In this document: in pieces, positions 53,001 to 61,764 of the stretch
Layout of the letters: each line of letters opens with the position of its first letter
How positions within the stretch are numbered: the stretch's first letter is position 1
Assembly (NCBI GenBank): GCA_022572355.1
Contig: JACZWC010000019.1
Coordinates: 1 to 64,000, forward strand
DNA length: 64,000 nt
Direction: 5' to 3'
Source of the DNA: Bacteroidota bacterium
GTDB taxonomy: Bacteria > Bacteroidota > Bacteroidia > NORP154
Program-made: the position numbers and the translations under genes
Notes under the pieces: generated by a model
What the model was told of the DNA's origin: nothing
The model's database searches: none
What the model saw: the letters and a program-made list of their open reading frames with translations, nothing else

Positions 53001-53468
53001 AGTTCAGCTGGAGCAAATGATGGAACAGCGTGGGTTGAGCCGATAAATGGCACAGCTCCATACACCTTTTTGTGGACACCAGGAGGTGAGACAACGGATA
53101 CGATCAATGGACTGGCATCTGGGTCATATACAGTAACAGTTACTGATGCAAATGACTGTATGTTCATTGACAGCATAATCGTTGGAGCTGGAGTCGGCAT
53201 TTATGGGTTTATCGATGTAAAAGATGAAATAAGAATTTATCCAAACCCAGTCACTCACCTGGCTACCGTGGAATTCGCTGACAGAGACAATGCCGAATAC
53301 ACCTTAACCCTTCATAATTCTACCGGTCAGCTGGTGCTTCAAATTGACAATATAACAAGCGGCCCATTGCATATTGGCAATAAAGACCTGAATCCAGGAT
53401 TATACCTTCTTCAAATACGCAATAATAGCAATGGACTGATTGGGCGGGGTAAGTTGATATTGAAATAG
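50076..53468 (+). CDS. PKD/Ig-like repeat surface protein with T9SS domain
   Basis: 1130 residues. Signal peptide about 1-25 (GTLAQ). An N-terminal Cys-rich domain (26-150) is followed by three PKD-like units (to about 415) and then a tandem block of about 237 residues: an Ig-like unit (ICTSDSITLTASG), a PKD unit (FSAFGTTGCEGM) and a second Ig-like unit (FC.GDSVELVSDV). The block starts near 51,325 and again near 52,037, with an extra third copy of the last unit. A SprB-like unit and a type A sorting domain (IYPNPVTHLATVEF ... GLYLLQI) end it. Likely an adhesin-type surface protein. Confidence 0.87.
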   Translation: MKNISSPLSLAVFLILFLSSTGTLAQFCDVSVPSFSVNLAGSPNGTWVSPCVDRDGACCGGGPSMRCVEFVVTLDANANSFSVSCITDSCSGSNCSGALDIQIDCGGGSSSLGTPLCITDSMTGTFTITICKQGASDPARYVIQSSSTPAPPVADFNASSNQGCSPMPVNFTSSICTDSVLWDFGDGTTSTDPNPDFTHVFVNPSPCFDTTYTVQLVAYDSTGLTDTMIQTILVHPQPDVNVTTLINPPKACSPYPETFSSTSTCADFLYWDFGNGMYDTTVVDTTYNMTYTNTFTDSNLVYDFMLIGENAWGCQDTVMKSVTVYALVIADFTMTPDSIGCGPFNVTFNNTSLGANGYSWDFGDGNTSNQQNPSHTFSAGVNDTTYIVQLIATSPKCSDTITKIVTVAEPVVLVTPTSATICTSDSITLTASGALTYNWSPAAGLSATTGNTVIASPNTTTTYTVVGTDGSGCTDSATVIITIDSVTPAVASFSAFGTTGCEGMMVSFNNTSTNATGYSWNFPGGTPNLSTAQNPTVTYNTAGNYDVTLTAFGCSGDSTVTQAAYISVAAYPTANITAGGPTTFCDGDSVELVSDVANSYAWLMNGSTTGNTGINYYAAVSGSYQVIATNSSGCSDTSATITVTVNSLPTVTVTPTAPTICSAGDSVTITASGASTYTWSPGTGLSSTVGSSVIAFPTSTSTYVVVGTDANGCVDSASATVTIDSITPAVANFSAFGTTVCEGMDVTFNNTSTNATGFSWTFSGGTPNSSTVQNPVINYPAAGTYDVSLTAFGCSADNTLTLSSYITVNPNPTANVTASGALSFCAGDSVELVSDVATTYDWLLNGTSTGNSGLNYYANASGDYQVAVTNTFGCVDTSAVTTVTVNSAPAANITASGNTSFCAGDSVELVADVANSYVWLFNGTPTGETGINYYANTAGNYQVVVTNTTGCSDTSAPATVTIYPAVSGTTYSTDESSAGANDGTAWVEPINGTAPYTFLWTPGGETTDTINGLASGSYTVTVTDANDCMFIDSIIVGAGVGIYGFIDVKDEIRIYPNPVTHLATVEFADRDNAEYTLTLHNSTGQLVLQIDNITSGPLHIGNKDLNPGLYLLQIRNNSNGLIGRGKLILK

Positions 53469-53481
53469 TTGACTATCTTTT

Positions 53482-53595
53482 CTATACAGCCATTTCCTTT
53501 ATGGCTTTCACCAACCTATCCAGATCATAGAGCGTTGTATACACATGTTTTGTTACTCTAACTTTATTTACTGTTGCACGGTTAGAAGCAATCTC
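53482..53595 (-). pseudogene. C-terminal fragment of a class V aminotransferase paralogue
   Basis: The minus strand reads VRVTKHVYTTLYDLDRLVKAIKEMAV and a stop, nearly the same as the last residues of the complete aminotransferase (VRVTPHVYTTLYDLDRLVKAIKEMAA at 54,764). The nucleotide match extends for about 70 bp, then fades. Upstream residues run directly into the end of the helicase gene. It is the tail of a second aminotransferase whose front has been deleted. Confidence 0.7.
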
Positions 53596-53600
53596 TGTGA

Positions 53601-54749
53601 CTATCCCTGTCGAATCTGAATAAAAGAAATACGCAACAGTTTTTCGTAATGAAAGAGTTTCTGTTTCTCGGAAGTTGTCACTAAACAAAGGGATACGCCT
53701 TCTTTTCCGGCGCGCCCTGTTCTTCCGCTACGGTGGGTGTAATACTCATCCTTATCTGGCAATTGATAATGGACTACAAAGTTAAGTGCCTCTATATCCA
53801 GCCCTCTGGCGGCAAGGTCCGTAGCCACCAATATTTGTAAATTTTCATTTCTGAAGGCCCGCATTACCTTATCGCGCTCAATTTGCTTTAAATCCCCATG
53901 AATTGCATCTGCTGCAATGTTCTTGGCAATAAGCTGCTTGGCCAGTTTACGCGCCGTAGATCTGGTTTTACAAAATACGATCCCCCTACTCTCTTTTTCA
54001 TCCGACAAAAACCGCAACAACACATTCAGCTTTTCATGCTCTTCACAAATCAGGTATTGGTGTTCAATATCCCGATTCACCACATTACTGCCGCTAACTT
54101 CTATTTTGTAAGCATCTTCTGACAAGTGCTGATTTACAATTTGTTTTATAGCCTGCGGTATGGTCGCAGAAAATAGCCATTTGCACTCAACGACTTCAAG
54201 CATATCCAATATCTGGTGAAGCTCCTGTTTAAAGCCCATACTGAGCATTTCATCTGCTTCATCTAGTATAACAGTTTTAACCTGCGCCAGATCCACAGCC
54301 TCACGATTTACCAAATCAATTAACCTTCCCGGTGTCGCAACTACAATTTGGGTGGGCCGACGTAGAGCCGATATTTGCTTTTCAATATTAGGCCCGCCGT
54401 AAACGGCTTCTGTAAATATCTTCTCAGTGTATTTTGTGAACTTGAAGAGCTGCTTGGCAACTTGCTGGCCCAACTCCCTGGTCGGACAGAGGATAAGCCC
54501 TTGTACATACGTTTTCGAAGGGTCAATCCTGTGCAAGAGAGGTAATCCGTATGCTGCGGTTTTACCAGTTCCGGTTTGAGCCTGGGCTACCAGATCCACA
54601 TTACCCTCCAACAGTAAGGGAATAACCTCACGTTGAATTTCAGTGGGCGTAATTATACCGAGTTCAGTAAGACCTTTTATCAGGTTTTTACCAACACCTA
54701 GTGCTGCGAAATCACTCAAAATATTTTCCTTTATATTATTGGAACGCAA
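53601..54749 (-). CDS. DEAD-box RNA helicase, apparently truncated at the C-terminus
   Basis: 382 residues. Core motifs are complete: Q-motif (PTEIQREVIPLL), AQTGTGKT, PTRELG, TPGR, DEAD in ILDEADEML, SAT, and HRSGRTGRAG. Helicases of this DeaD/DbpA-like type normally continue for 100-250 residues after the ISF.QI segment; here the frame stops at RISFIQIRQG right where it meets the aminotransferase remnant. A deletion joining the two genes is inferred. The core should still be an ATPase. Starts 14 bp after the complete aminotransferase stop. Confidence 0.85.
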   Translation of the reverse strand: MRSNNIKENILSDFAALGVGKNLIKGLTELGIITPTEIQREVIPLLLEGNVDLVAQAQTGTGKTAAYGLPLLHRIDPSKTYVQGLILCPTRELGQQVAKQLFKFTKYTEKIFTEAVYGGPNIEKQISALRRPTQIVVATPGRLIDLVNREAVDLAQVKTVILDEADEMLSMGFKQELHQILDMLEVVECKWLFSATIPQAIKQIVNQHLSEDAYKIEVSGSNVVNRDIEHQYLICEEHEKLNVLLRFLSDEKESRGIVFCKTRSTARKLAKQLIAKNIAADAIHGDLKQIERDKVMRAFRNENLQILVATDLAARGLDIEALNFVVHYQLPDKDEYYTHRSGRTGRAGKEGVSLCLVTTSEKQKLFHYEKLLRISFIQIRQG

Positions 54750-54763
54750 AGATAGGAAATCAA

Positions 54764-56059
54764 CTACGCCGCCATCTCCTTTATCGCCTTCACCAACCTA
54801 TCCAGATCGTAGAGCGTTGTGTACACGTGAGGTGTTACACGAACACCATGTACCGCTTCGTGGTTAATGGGCGTGGTGTGTATCTTGTATTTGTCAAACA
54901 GATAAGCATTAATATCCCCGGGTTCCATGCCCTCAATCCCAAATGTACAGAGCGCACAAGAGTATTTAGGATCAAATGAAGTGTATAGTTTTACCTTGGG
55001 AAGATCCTTTACCTGGTTGGCCCAGTAGTTTTTTAAGTATCGCAAACGCTCTTCCTTTCTCTTTCCACCAATTGACTGATGGAAATCAAATGCCTTGCCT
55101 ATCCCCTGCTCCGTGGGGAATGATCGCGTACCAAGCACCTCAAATTTGCGGATGTCGTCGCTTTTGGGGTTGTCATTGGAGAACATGGTCCACATACTGG
55201 CAATCTTTTCCTTTCTCACGAACATAAAGCCCGTTCCAAAAGGGGCGCAGAGCCATTTATGCAGACTGGTACCAAAATAATCGCAGTTGATGTCTTTCAA
55301 ATTATACTCGATATGTGCAAAGGTGTGGGCACCGTCGAGTATCACCTCTATTCCCTTCTTGTGTGCAGCGGCCGTAATGGCCTTGGCGGGTAGTATTTGT
55401 CCGGTATAGTTGATCATATGTGTTATGTGCACGATCTTAGTCTTGGAAGTAAAGGCAGTTTCATAACGCTTCACAATCACTTTGTCATCTTCCATGGGCA
55501 TGTCCAGGTCAATGAACTTGAGCACAATGCCATCGCGCTTCTCTCGCTGCTTCCAGGAATTCATCATGTTTGGATAGTCGTACTTGGAGAGTACTATTTC
55601 GTCGCCTTCCTCCAGATTGAGCCCAAAGATGATGGTCTCCAATGCCTCAGTTGTATTTCTGTTGATAGCGATCTCCTCCGGATCACAACCTGCCAAATGG
55701 GCCAGCTTTTGCCGGATTGGTTCACGCCCCTTATCAAGCACACGCCACATATAATAAGAAGGAGCTTCGTTACACAGCCTGTTGAAACGCTCAAAAGCAT
55801 CCTGCACCACCTTGGGCTGCGGACTCACGCCGCCGTTGTTCAAATTGGTGAGCGTAGCCGAAACGGTGTATGACTGCTGAATGAATCTCCAAAAGCCCTC
55901 ATCCTGTGCCGCGTCTTCAGGTGAGAGGTGCTTTATCTTTTTGAGCTCTCCTTTAAGTTCAGCCGCATATACTGGGTCCATCAGCGAAGCCGCTGAAAAG
56001 GTGGCACCGGCAAGGCCCAGTTTTTTGAGGAAGTCTCTTCTTGGTTCTGAATAGTCCAT
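54764..56059 (-). CDS. Tat-exported class V aminotransferase / isopenicillin-N-epimerase-like PLP enzyme
   Basis: 431 residues. The N-terminus EPRRDFLKKLGLAGATFSAA is a twin-arginine signal, so the protein is exported folded, with PLP loaded. The PLP Lys is in DYFGTSLHKWLCAPFGTG (about 270), with DGAHTFAHIE supplying the PLP Asp and His, and NRNTTEALE an N-terminal phosphate-binding region. Related proteins include isopenicillin N epimerase-like and cysteine desulfurase-like enzymes. The substrate is unknown. Helicase lies 14 bp downstream. Confidence 0.88.
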   Translation of the reverse strand: MDYSEPRRDFLKKLGLAGATFSAASLMDPVYAAELKGELKKIKHLSPEDAAQDEGFWRFIQQSYTVSATLTNLNNGGVSPQPKVVQDAFERFNRLCNEAPSYYMWRVLDKGREPIRQKLAHLAGCDPEEIAINRNTTEALETIIFGLNLEEGDEIVLSKYDYPNMMNSWKQREKRDGIVLKFIDLDMPMEDDKVIVKRYETAFTSKTKIVHITHMINYTGQILPAKAITAAAHKKGIEVILDGAHTFAHIEYNLKDINCDYFGTSLHKWLCAPFGTGFMFVRKEKIASMWTMFSNDNPKSDDIRKFEVLGTRSFPTEQGIGKAFDFHQSIGGKRKEERLRYLKNYWANQVKDLPKVKLYTSFDPKYSCALCTFGIEGMEPGDINAYLFDKYKIHTTPINHEAVHGVRVTPHVYTTLYDLDRLVKAIKEMAA

Positions 56060-56113
56060 GACTTGATTGAATAGTGTTGATTTACCTACAGCTAAATATA
56101 ATTAATATTCCTT

Positions 56114-57790
56114 TCAGGGTACCATAATCTTATGTGTGGAGCCGCCATCTTCCCTTTCGAATTTCATATAATACACCCCTCCAGGAACATTATTCAACGA
56201 AAAATTATGACTATAAGTGCCAATCTTCATATTGTAAAAATAGGTTGGCTGCCTGATCAATCTACCCATTCGATCGTAAAATCTAATCTGTATGTCGCTG
56301 TCACTGAATAACCTGTACACGACTTTAAAATCAGCAGTTGTGGGATTTGGAAATACCTTAACATTTTCGGGTAGTGTTCGGGTCTGCGAGGTGAATACTG
56401 ACAGGGCTCTATTCGCATTGAGCCTGCCGTATCCATAATATTGATCCCATCCCGGCGTATCTTCACCCGGTTTACCCACCAGATCTTCTGATGTTGTTCT
56501 CAATATATATCGTATGTCAGCAGGAGTTCTGGTAGGATCCTGGGCCTTTAATAGTGTTGCCACTCCAGAGACCAAAGGTGTTGAAAAGGACGTGCCTGCC
56601 CAATAGGAATCAAAATAATAGGGATTGACATTGTGCAGGATATAGATATAGTTCCCAGGCGCCACTAGGTCTATATGGTTACCGTAATTGCTACCTTCAC
56701 TCGATCCCAGAAAACTTGTAGAGCGGCGATCGTCGGAATCAGTTGAGCCCACAGCAATAACATTGTTAATTACCGCAGGATAATTGACCTTACCGGTTCC
56801 TTCATTCCCCATCGAAGCTATAACCATTACCAGATTGGCCTCAGCATATTCGATCGCTTGAGCCATTGCCAGCGAGGAACTCTCACCTCCCAAAGACATA
56901 TTGATCACATGGGCTCCATGATCAACTGCGTAGTATATAGCTTCGATCCAGACTGAATAGTATCCGTAGCCATCGGCTTCAAGCACTTTACAGCTCATAA
57001 TTTGGCAGTTCCAATCCACTCCTGCATATCCCATCGAATTGTTCCCATTGGCGGCAGCAACGCCTGCAACGGCGGTTCCGTGTCCATTGTCATCATCCGG
57101 ATCTCCATCCCCATAGGCAAAATCATAGCCATTCACATCATCTGGGTAACCATTGTGGTCATCGTCCTTTCCATTACCGGGAATCTCAGCTTTGTTTACC
57201 CATAGCCTGCCTTCAAACTCTGGATGGTCCAGCCGTGTACCACTATCCAGAATCGCCAACACTACTGATTTTTTTCCTTTTTCTATTAGCCAGGCCAATT
57301 CCATATCAATATCTGCATCTAACGTAGCTGTAGACAACGAGAAGGTAGAGTCGTTGTAGAGATACCACTGCCTGTTAAAATATGTGTCGTTTGGAAATGT
57401 ATCCGAGGCCATACCAAAAGCAGAACCAATATAATCAGGTTCAACAAATTCAAAATATCCTGTTGCCTTATAGCTTTCTATGACTTCATTCATCAAAAGC
57501 TCCTTCGAAAAATGCATAACGTAAATGCGCGACAAATCGTCCACTCCCTTTTTTGCTTTGCTCAGAATATCGCCTTTATAAAGGCGCACAGCACGCACAA
57601 ATCCGTTTCGTTTATTTCGACGATCAATCTCGGCTATTGAGAATTTGTGAATGTCGCGTTTCCTTTCTGAGAGTTCCAGCACATTTTCGGCTAATTTCAC
57701 TATGAGGCGATCCGGTGCATAAGCCGGCATTTGGGCTAAACTGAATAGTGGTAACAGAAGAAACGGAAGTGCTAATCCCAATTTGCTCAT
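56114..57790 (-). CDS. Secreted subtilisin-like serine protease (S8) with T9SS domain
   Basis: 558 residues. Signal peptide about 1-19; an inhibitor-like propeptide (20-115); the S8 domain 130-460 with the Asp in AILDSGTRLDHPEF, His in DDNGHGTAVAGVAA and Ser in GTSFSTPLVSGVATLL; a short type A sorting domain (VFPNPTTADFKVVY ... GGVYYMKF). An acidic Ca-binding-like stretch GKDDDHNGYPDDVNG lies between Asp and His. Degrades extracellular protein. Lies 17 bp after mpl, in the same direction. Confidence 0.92.
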   Translation of the reverse strand: MSKLGLALPFLLLPLFSLAQMPAYAPDRLIVKLAENVLELSERKRDIHKFSIAEIDRRNKRNGFVRAVRLYKGDILSKAKKGVDDLSRIYVMHFSKELLMNEVIESYKATGYFEFVEPDYIGSAFGMASDTFPNDTYFNRQWYLYNDSTFSLSTATLDADIDMELAWLIEKGKKSVVLAILDSGTRLDHPEFEGRLWVNKAEIPGNGKDDDHNGYPDDVNGYDFAYGDGDPDDDNGHGTAVAGVAAANGNNSMGYAGVDWNCQIMSCKVLEADGYGYYSVWIEAIYYAVDHGAHVINMSLGGESSSLAMAQAIEYAEANLVMVIASMGNEGTGKVNYPAVINNVIAVGSTDSDDRRSTSFLGSSEGSNYGNHIDLVAPGNYIYILHNVNPYYFDSYWAGTSFSTPLVSGVATLLKAQDPTRTPADIRYILRTTSEDLVGKPGEDTPGWDQYYGYGRLNANRALSVFTSQTRTLPENVKVFPNPTTADFKVVYRLFSDSDIQIRFYDRMGRLIRQPTYFYNMKIGTYSHNFSLNNVPGGVYYMKFEREDGGSTHKIMVP

Positions 57791-57807
57791 CTCAATTCAA
57801 ATTAAAT

Positions 57808-59172
57808 TCATTGCTCTAGATAATCATCGGCAAGTTTGGTGAATTCTATGCCATCAAAATTTCCCGATGTCATCATCAAGATAACATTTTTTACCTTGGG
57901 GATGTTCATCAAGGTCTCCACAACCTCATTGGATTCCGTATACACCAATAACGTATCTGACCCGAAAGCAGACTTGACCTGTTCCACCGTTAAAGGAGCC
58001 AGTTTTTTATGCTCTAACGTTTGGGGATTGTAATAGACAATTGCCACATCTGCCGCATCCATGGCGCTTTTGTATTCCAGCAGGAATTCTTCATTCAAAC
58101 TGCTGAACGTATGCAATTCCAGACAGGCAATGAAATTGTGTTCCGGATATTGCTCTCTTACAGCTTTTGTCGTAGCCATTACTTTTGAAGGAGAATGAGC
58201 GAAGTCCTTGTACATAATGAGGTTTTCTGATCTGTGTATGAGTTCCATTCGATTGGAAGCGCCTTTAAAAGAGGTTATGGCCTCTCTAAATTGCTGGCTG
58301 TCAATTCCCAATTGCTCGCAGATCATACGTGCTCCTTCCATGTTCGCAAGGTTATGTTCCCCGAAAATATCCAGAGGTACCTTGTCACCATTTTCAATTA
58401 TTAAGAAGGTCTGTCCATTTATGATCTCATGTTCGGGAAGTCCGTAGGCATAAAGCGTTGCCCGAACATCCGAACTTTGACATAAGTCCCGCACTTTCTC
58501 ATCAAGTTCACAATAAACCAAAACCCCAGCCTCCGGAATTTGCCGTGCAAATATTTTGAATTGCTCCAGGTAGTTCTCGAATGTGGGAAACACATTGATA
58601 TGATCCCAGGCAATACCGCTGATCAGGGCTATATCAGCTTTATAGAGATGAAATTTGGGCCTTCTGTCGATGGGGGAGGATAAGTACTCATCTCCCTCGA
58701 AGATGGCAATTGGAGCGGCATCAGTCAATCTCACCATGGTATCAAAACCTTCTAACTGCGCACCTACCATGTAATCGCAATCTATGTTGTGATGATGGAG
58801 TACATGCAATATCATGGCGGTGATACTGGTCTTGCCATGACTCCCCCCTATCACTACCCGTTTTTTGTCTTTGGCTTGTTCGTACAAAAATTCAGGGTAA
58901 GAATAGATGGTGACGCCGAGTTCCTTCGCTTTCAGGAGTTCTGGATTATCCTCACGGGCATGCATACCGAGAACAATTGCATCGAGGTTTGTGGTAATGT
59001 TAGACTCGTCCCAGCCCATTGATTCCGGCAGCAAGCCGTGCTCATCCAGGCGTGATTTAGATGGTTCAAATATTTCATCATCTGATCCGGTAACCGTATC
59101 CCCCTTTTTGTGCAGAGCAATGGCGAGGTTGTGCATGGCGCTTCCTCCTATTGCTATGAAATGTACGTGCAT
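57808..59172 (-). CDS. mpl: UDP-MurNAc:L-Ala-gamma-D-Glu-meso-DAP ligase (peptidoglycan recycling)
   Basis: 454 residues, Mur-ligase fold. N-terminal MHVHFIAIGGSAMHNLA, ATP loop GGSHGKTSITAMI, FEGDEYLSSPIDRRPKFHLY, GIAWDHINVFPT and LELHTFSSLNEEFL are typical of Mpl rather than MurC (Ser-Pro-Ile-Asp region and short length). It rejoins recycled murein tripeptide to UDP-MurNAc. The start ATG faces a divergent MBL gene across a palindrome-rich gap. Confidence 0.93.
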   Translation of the reverse strand: MHVHFIAIGGSAMHNLAIALHKKGDTVTGSDDEIFEPSKSRLDEHGLLPESMGWDESNITTNLDAIVLGMHAREDNPELLKAKELGVTIYSYPEFLYEQAKDKKRVVIGGSHGKTSITAMILHVLHHHNIDCDYMVGAQLEGFDTMVRLTDAAPIAIFEGDEYLSSPIDRRPKFHLYKADIALISGIAWDHINVFPTFENYLEQFKIFARQIPEAGVLVYCELDEKVRDLCQSSDVRATLYAYGLPEHEIINGQTFLIIENGDKVPLDIFGEHNLANMEGARMICEQLGIDSQQFREAITSFKGASNRMELIHRSENLIMYKDFAHSPSKVMATTKAVREQYPEHNFIACLELHTFSSLNEEFLLEYKSAMDAADVAIVYYNPQTLEHKKLAPLTVEQVKSAFGSDTLLVYTESNEVVETLMNIPKVKNVILMMTSGNFDGIEFTKLADDYLEQ

Positions 59173-59210
59173 GTTCGTGTGTTGTACTTACACAAATGTA
59201 ACAACGCCCT

Positions 59211-59331
59211 ACGAAATACGAAAATACCAACCGGGTCTGTTTAACTTGCCGAAAGGTAACCCGGTTCGTATATTCGTACCGCGACCAGAAGTTAAACGCA
59301 GTGCATACTTCTGGCGAGGTTTCGTATTTCA
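59211..59331. repeat. Nested palindromes in the mpl/MBL divergent gap
   Basis: Outer pair GAAATACGA (59213-59221) and TCGTATTTC (59322-59330); inner hairpins CCGGGT...ACCCGG and CCAGAAG...CTTCTGG. Built like the other long intergenic palindromes of this window but of different sequence. Confidence 0.6.
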
Positions 59332-59353
59332 TAAAAGGCTAATTAAAATTTCC

Positions 59354-60214
59354 ATGAACCTGTACCCTGTTAACGCCGGTAATTTCAAACTAGACGGCGG
59401 AGCCATGTTCGGTGTAGTACCTAAATCCTTGTGGATGCGCACCAATCCCGCTGATGAGCACAACATGATCTCGATGGCCATGCGTTGTTTGCTCATAGAA
59501 GATGGAGAGAAGTTAATCTTAGTTGACAATGGAATGGGCAACAAGCAATCGGAAAAATTCTTCGGTTTTTATTATATGTACGGAGACGATAGCATTGATT
59601 CATCATTGTCGAAACACGGCTTCAACCGGGATGATATAACCGATGTATTTCTCTCTCATTTACACTTCGATCACTGTGGTGGCAGTATTGAATGGAATGA
59701 TGACAAGAGCGAATACAGGCCTGCCTTCAAAAACGCAAAATACTGGAGCAATGAACTGCATTGGAAATGGGCCAGCGTACCCAATGTAAGGGAAAAAGCA
59801 TCCTTTTTAAAGGAAAATATCTCACCCATTGAAGAGAGCGGACAGCTGAATTACGTTCCTACACCAGATGAGAACAGCGATTACACGGTGAATGTGTTGG
59901 ATTGCATGAAGTTGCTTTTTGTAAACGGGCATACGGAAGCCATGATGCTTCCACACCTTTCTTACAAAGACAAAACCGTGGTTTTCGTTGCAGATCTATT
60001 ACCAACGCACGGACATATTCCAATCCCTTATGTGATGGGATATGATACACGGCCTTTGCTTACAATAGGAGAAAAGCAAAAGTTCCTTCAGAAAGCTGCC
60101 GATGAAGAGTACGTTTTGTTTTTTGAGCATGATCCGGATGTTGAGTGTTGTACGGTTCAGCATACTGAAAAAGGTGTGAGGATAAAGGACAAGTTCACGT
60201 TAAATGATCTATAG
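59354..60214 (+). CDS. MBL-fold metallo-hydrolase
   Basis: 286 residues from ATG 59354; the frame is open for another 149 codons upstream but that part is antisense to mpl and the palindromes. The metallo-beta-lactamase motif HLHFDHCGG is at about 101-109, with further His in LFVNGHTEAMM, Asp in VFVADLLPTHGH and a late FFEHDPD. Cytoplasmic, quorum-lactonase-like or general hydrolase; substrate unknown. It precedes the PlsC-like gene by 3 bp, suggesting co-transcription. Confidence 0.88.
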   Translation: MNLYPVNAGNFKLDGGAMFGVVPKSLWMRTNPADEHNMISMAMRCLLIEDGEKLILVDNGMGNKQSEKFFGFYYMYGDDSIDSSLSKHGFNRDDITDVFLSHLHFDHCGGSIEWNDDKSEYRPAFKNAKYWSNELHWKWASVPNVREKASFLKENISPIEESGQLNYVPTPDENSDYTVNVLDCMKLLFVNGHTEAMMLPHLSYKDKTVVFVADLLPTHGHIPIPYVMGYDTRPLLTIGEKQKFLQKAADEEYVLFFEHDPDVECCTVQHTEKGVRIKDKFTLNDL

Positions 60215-60217
60215 AGA

Positions 60218-60802
60218 ATGCTCAGATTGATTTTCAGATTGATATTTTTCTTTAAGGGCTGGAAGCTGGACGATGCGCTTTTAAAGGAACACAACATCTC
60301 GAGATGCGTTATGCTGGCTGCGCCTCACACCTCTAATTGGGATGGCGTTATCCTGATAGCAGCTTTTCAGAAAATGGGCGCGCCAGTACGTTTTACGTTA
60401 AAGAAAGAGTGGTTGAGATTCCCCTTAAACTATCTGATAGGCCCTTTAGGCGCCATTGGTATTGACAGAAGCCCCAAGGATGGCTCAAAGGATAGGATAA
60501 GCATGGTGGATGCCATGGCAGATCTGTACAAGGATGGTGGTGAAATGTATATCGTTATTGCCATTGAAGGCTCCAGAAGTCCTAGAGATGAATGGAAAAC
60601 CGGTTTTTACTATGTTGCTCTGAAGGCGAAAGTACCAATCCTATGTGGGTACTTAGATTACAAAACAAAGATAGCCGGAGTCGGAAAGATTATCCATCCA
60701 TCAGGGGATTTGGAGGCGGATATGCGTGAGATTGTCGATTTCTACAGAGATATTACACCCTGCATTCCAGAGAATTTTGTACTGGACAAAAAATACCAAT
60801 AA
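60218..60802 (+). CDS. PlsC-type acyltransferase (1-acylglycerol-3-phosphate acyltransferase-like)
   Basis: 194 residues. The catalytic HTSNWD motif (His37-x4-Asp42) and the phosphate-binding IEGSRSPRDEWKTGFYYVA match the short PlsC-like family that acylates lysophospholipids or ornithine lipids. A weak hydrophobic N-terminus (MLRLIFRLIFFF) suggests membrane contact. It may modify a lipid with the neighbouring MBL hydrolase, but this is inference. Confidence 0.87.
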   Translation: MLRLIFRLIFFFKGWKLDDALLKEHNISRCVMLAAPHTSNWDGVILIAAFQKMGAPVRFTLKKEWLRFPLNYLIGPLGAIGIDRSPKDGSKDRISMVDAMADLYKDGGEMYIVIAIEGSRSPRDEWKTGFYYVALKAKVPILCGYLDYKTKIAGVGKIIHPSGDLEADMREIVDFYRDITPCIPENFVLDKKYQ

Positions 60803-60819
60803 GCTTTTGAGAGAGGGCT

Positions 60820-61746
60820 TTATCTCTTAATAAAGATAAACTGCCCACCTTCATCACCAGAATTTTTAATAGGTGAAAACTTGGGCGATTGATCGGAATT
60901 ATTTGTTACCGGGATTTTGATGCTCCCGTACAATTGACTGGCGTCAAAATACTTGCTATCATTATTTCGAAGCGACTGAAGGAGATAGTAAGCAAATACT
61001 GAATGTCCATCTCGACCGCCATCCATTACAGGTTCAATACCGCCAGAAGTCAATGCCTGACGCGATTTTAATTTGTGCACGTTATAATAATACCTTTCTG
61101 AATCTTCGAAAGGAACAGAGATTGTTCTTCCTCTGAATATATCACCGCTAAAACATGCATCGGAAACGAGAAGCGTGTGATTGGACTTGATACCAGCGAG
61201 GTAGGTTTGAATATCTGAATTAGAAATATACTTGGATACGGATGCCACCGTAGCATCAACCGGTACCCAATATCCCTTATTCAAAGATTTTTGGAATTCC
61301 CCATGGCCCGAATAGTAAATGAACACGTTATCCGCTGGCTTGACATTGTCTACCAACCAAATCATTTCATTTATAATAGCCTCACGAGTTGCCTCTTCAT
61401 TATACAAGGTCTTTATCTTGTCAAATCTGTATTTTGACGATAATATTTTCTTAACCGCCTTGGCATCGCCAACCGCATTATTCAATTCTGCCCAGGCGCC
61501 GGTGTAAGAATCAACTCCAATGATCAGCGCGTAATAATTTCCAATAATCATTGCATCCACACGGGCAACATTTAGCCCTTTGAGAGGATCACCCGAGCCA
61601 CGCATTTGCGGCATTTCAGGATCGATAGTTTTTACATGCTTAATTTCGCTTTTACCAGAGACAACCTTGGCGTTTTGCGCAAAGGTAGGTGCGGTTAAAA
61701 AAGAAAGGAAAAGGGCTATAGTCAATAAAGTTACAATTCGCTTCAT
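60820..61746 (-). CDS. Exported caspase-like protease (peptidase C14 family)
   Basis: 308 residues. Signal peptide 1-23 (TFAQ). The caspase fold contains YALIIGVDSY, the catalytic His148 in YYSGHGE and Cys198 in VSDACFSGD, with Asp196 as in metacaspase-like bacterial members. C-terminal region ends with SGDEGGQFIFIKR, an opening also common in bacterial caspases. It probably acts in the periplasm or outside. A membrane protein precedes it by 18 bp in the same direction, so the two form a likely unit. Confidence 0.88.
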   Translation of the reverse strand: MKRIVTLLTIALFLSFLTAPTFAQNAKVVSGKSEIKHVKTIDPEMPQMRGSGDPLKGLNVARVDAMIIGNYYALIIGVDSYTGAWAELNNAVGDAKAVKKILSSKYRFDKIKTLYNEEATREAIINEMIWLVDNVKPADNVFIYYSGHGEFQKSLNKGYWVPVDATVASVSKYISNSDIQTYLAGIKSNHTLLVSDACFSGDIFRGRTISVPFEDSERYYYNVHKLKSRQALTSGGIEPVMDGGRDGHSVFAYYLLQSLRNNDSKYFDASQLYGSIKIPVTNNSDQSPKFSPIKNSGDEGGQFIFIKR

Positions 61747-61764
61747 GTTTAAAAATTTTGCTGA

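Noticed and set aside
58907-59353. 149-codon upstream extension of the MBL-fold gene
   Set aside because: It is antisense to mpl and crosses the intergenic palindromes; MNLYPVNAGNF at 59354 fits the family.
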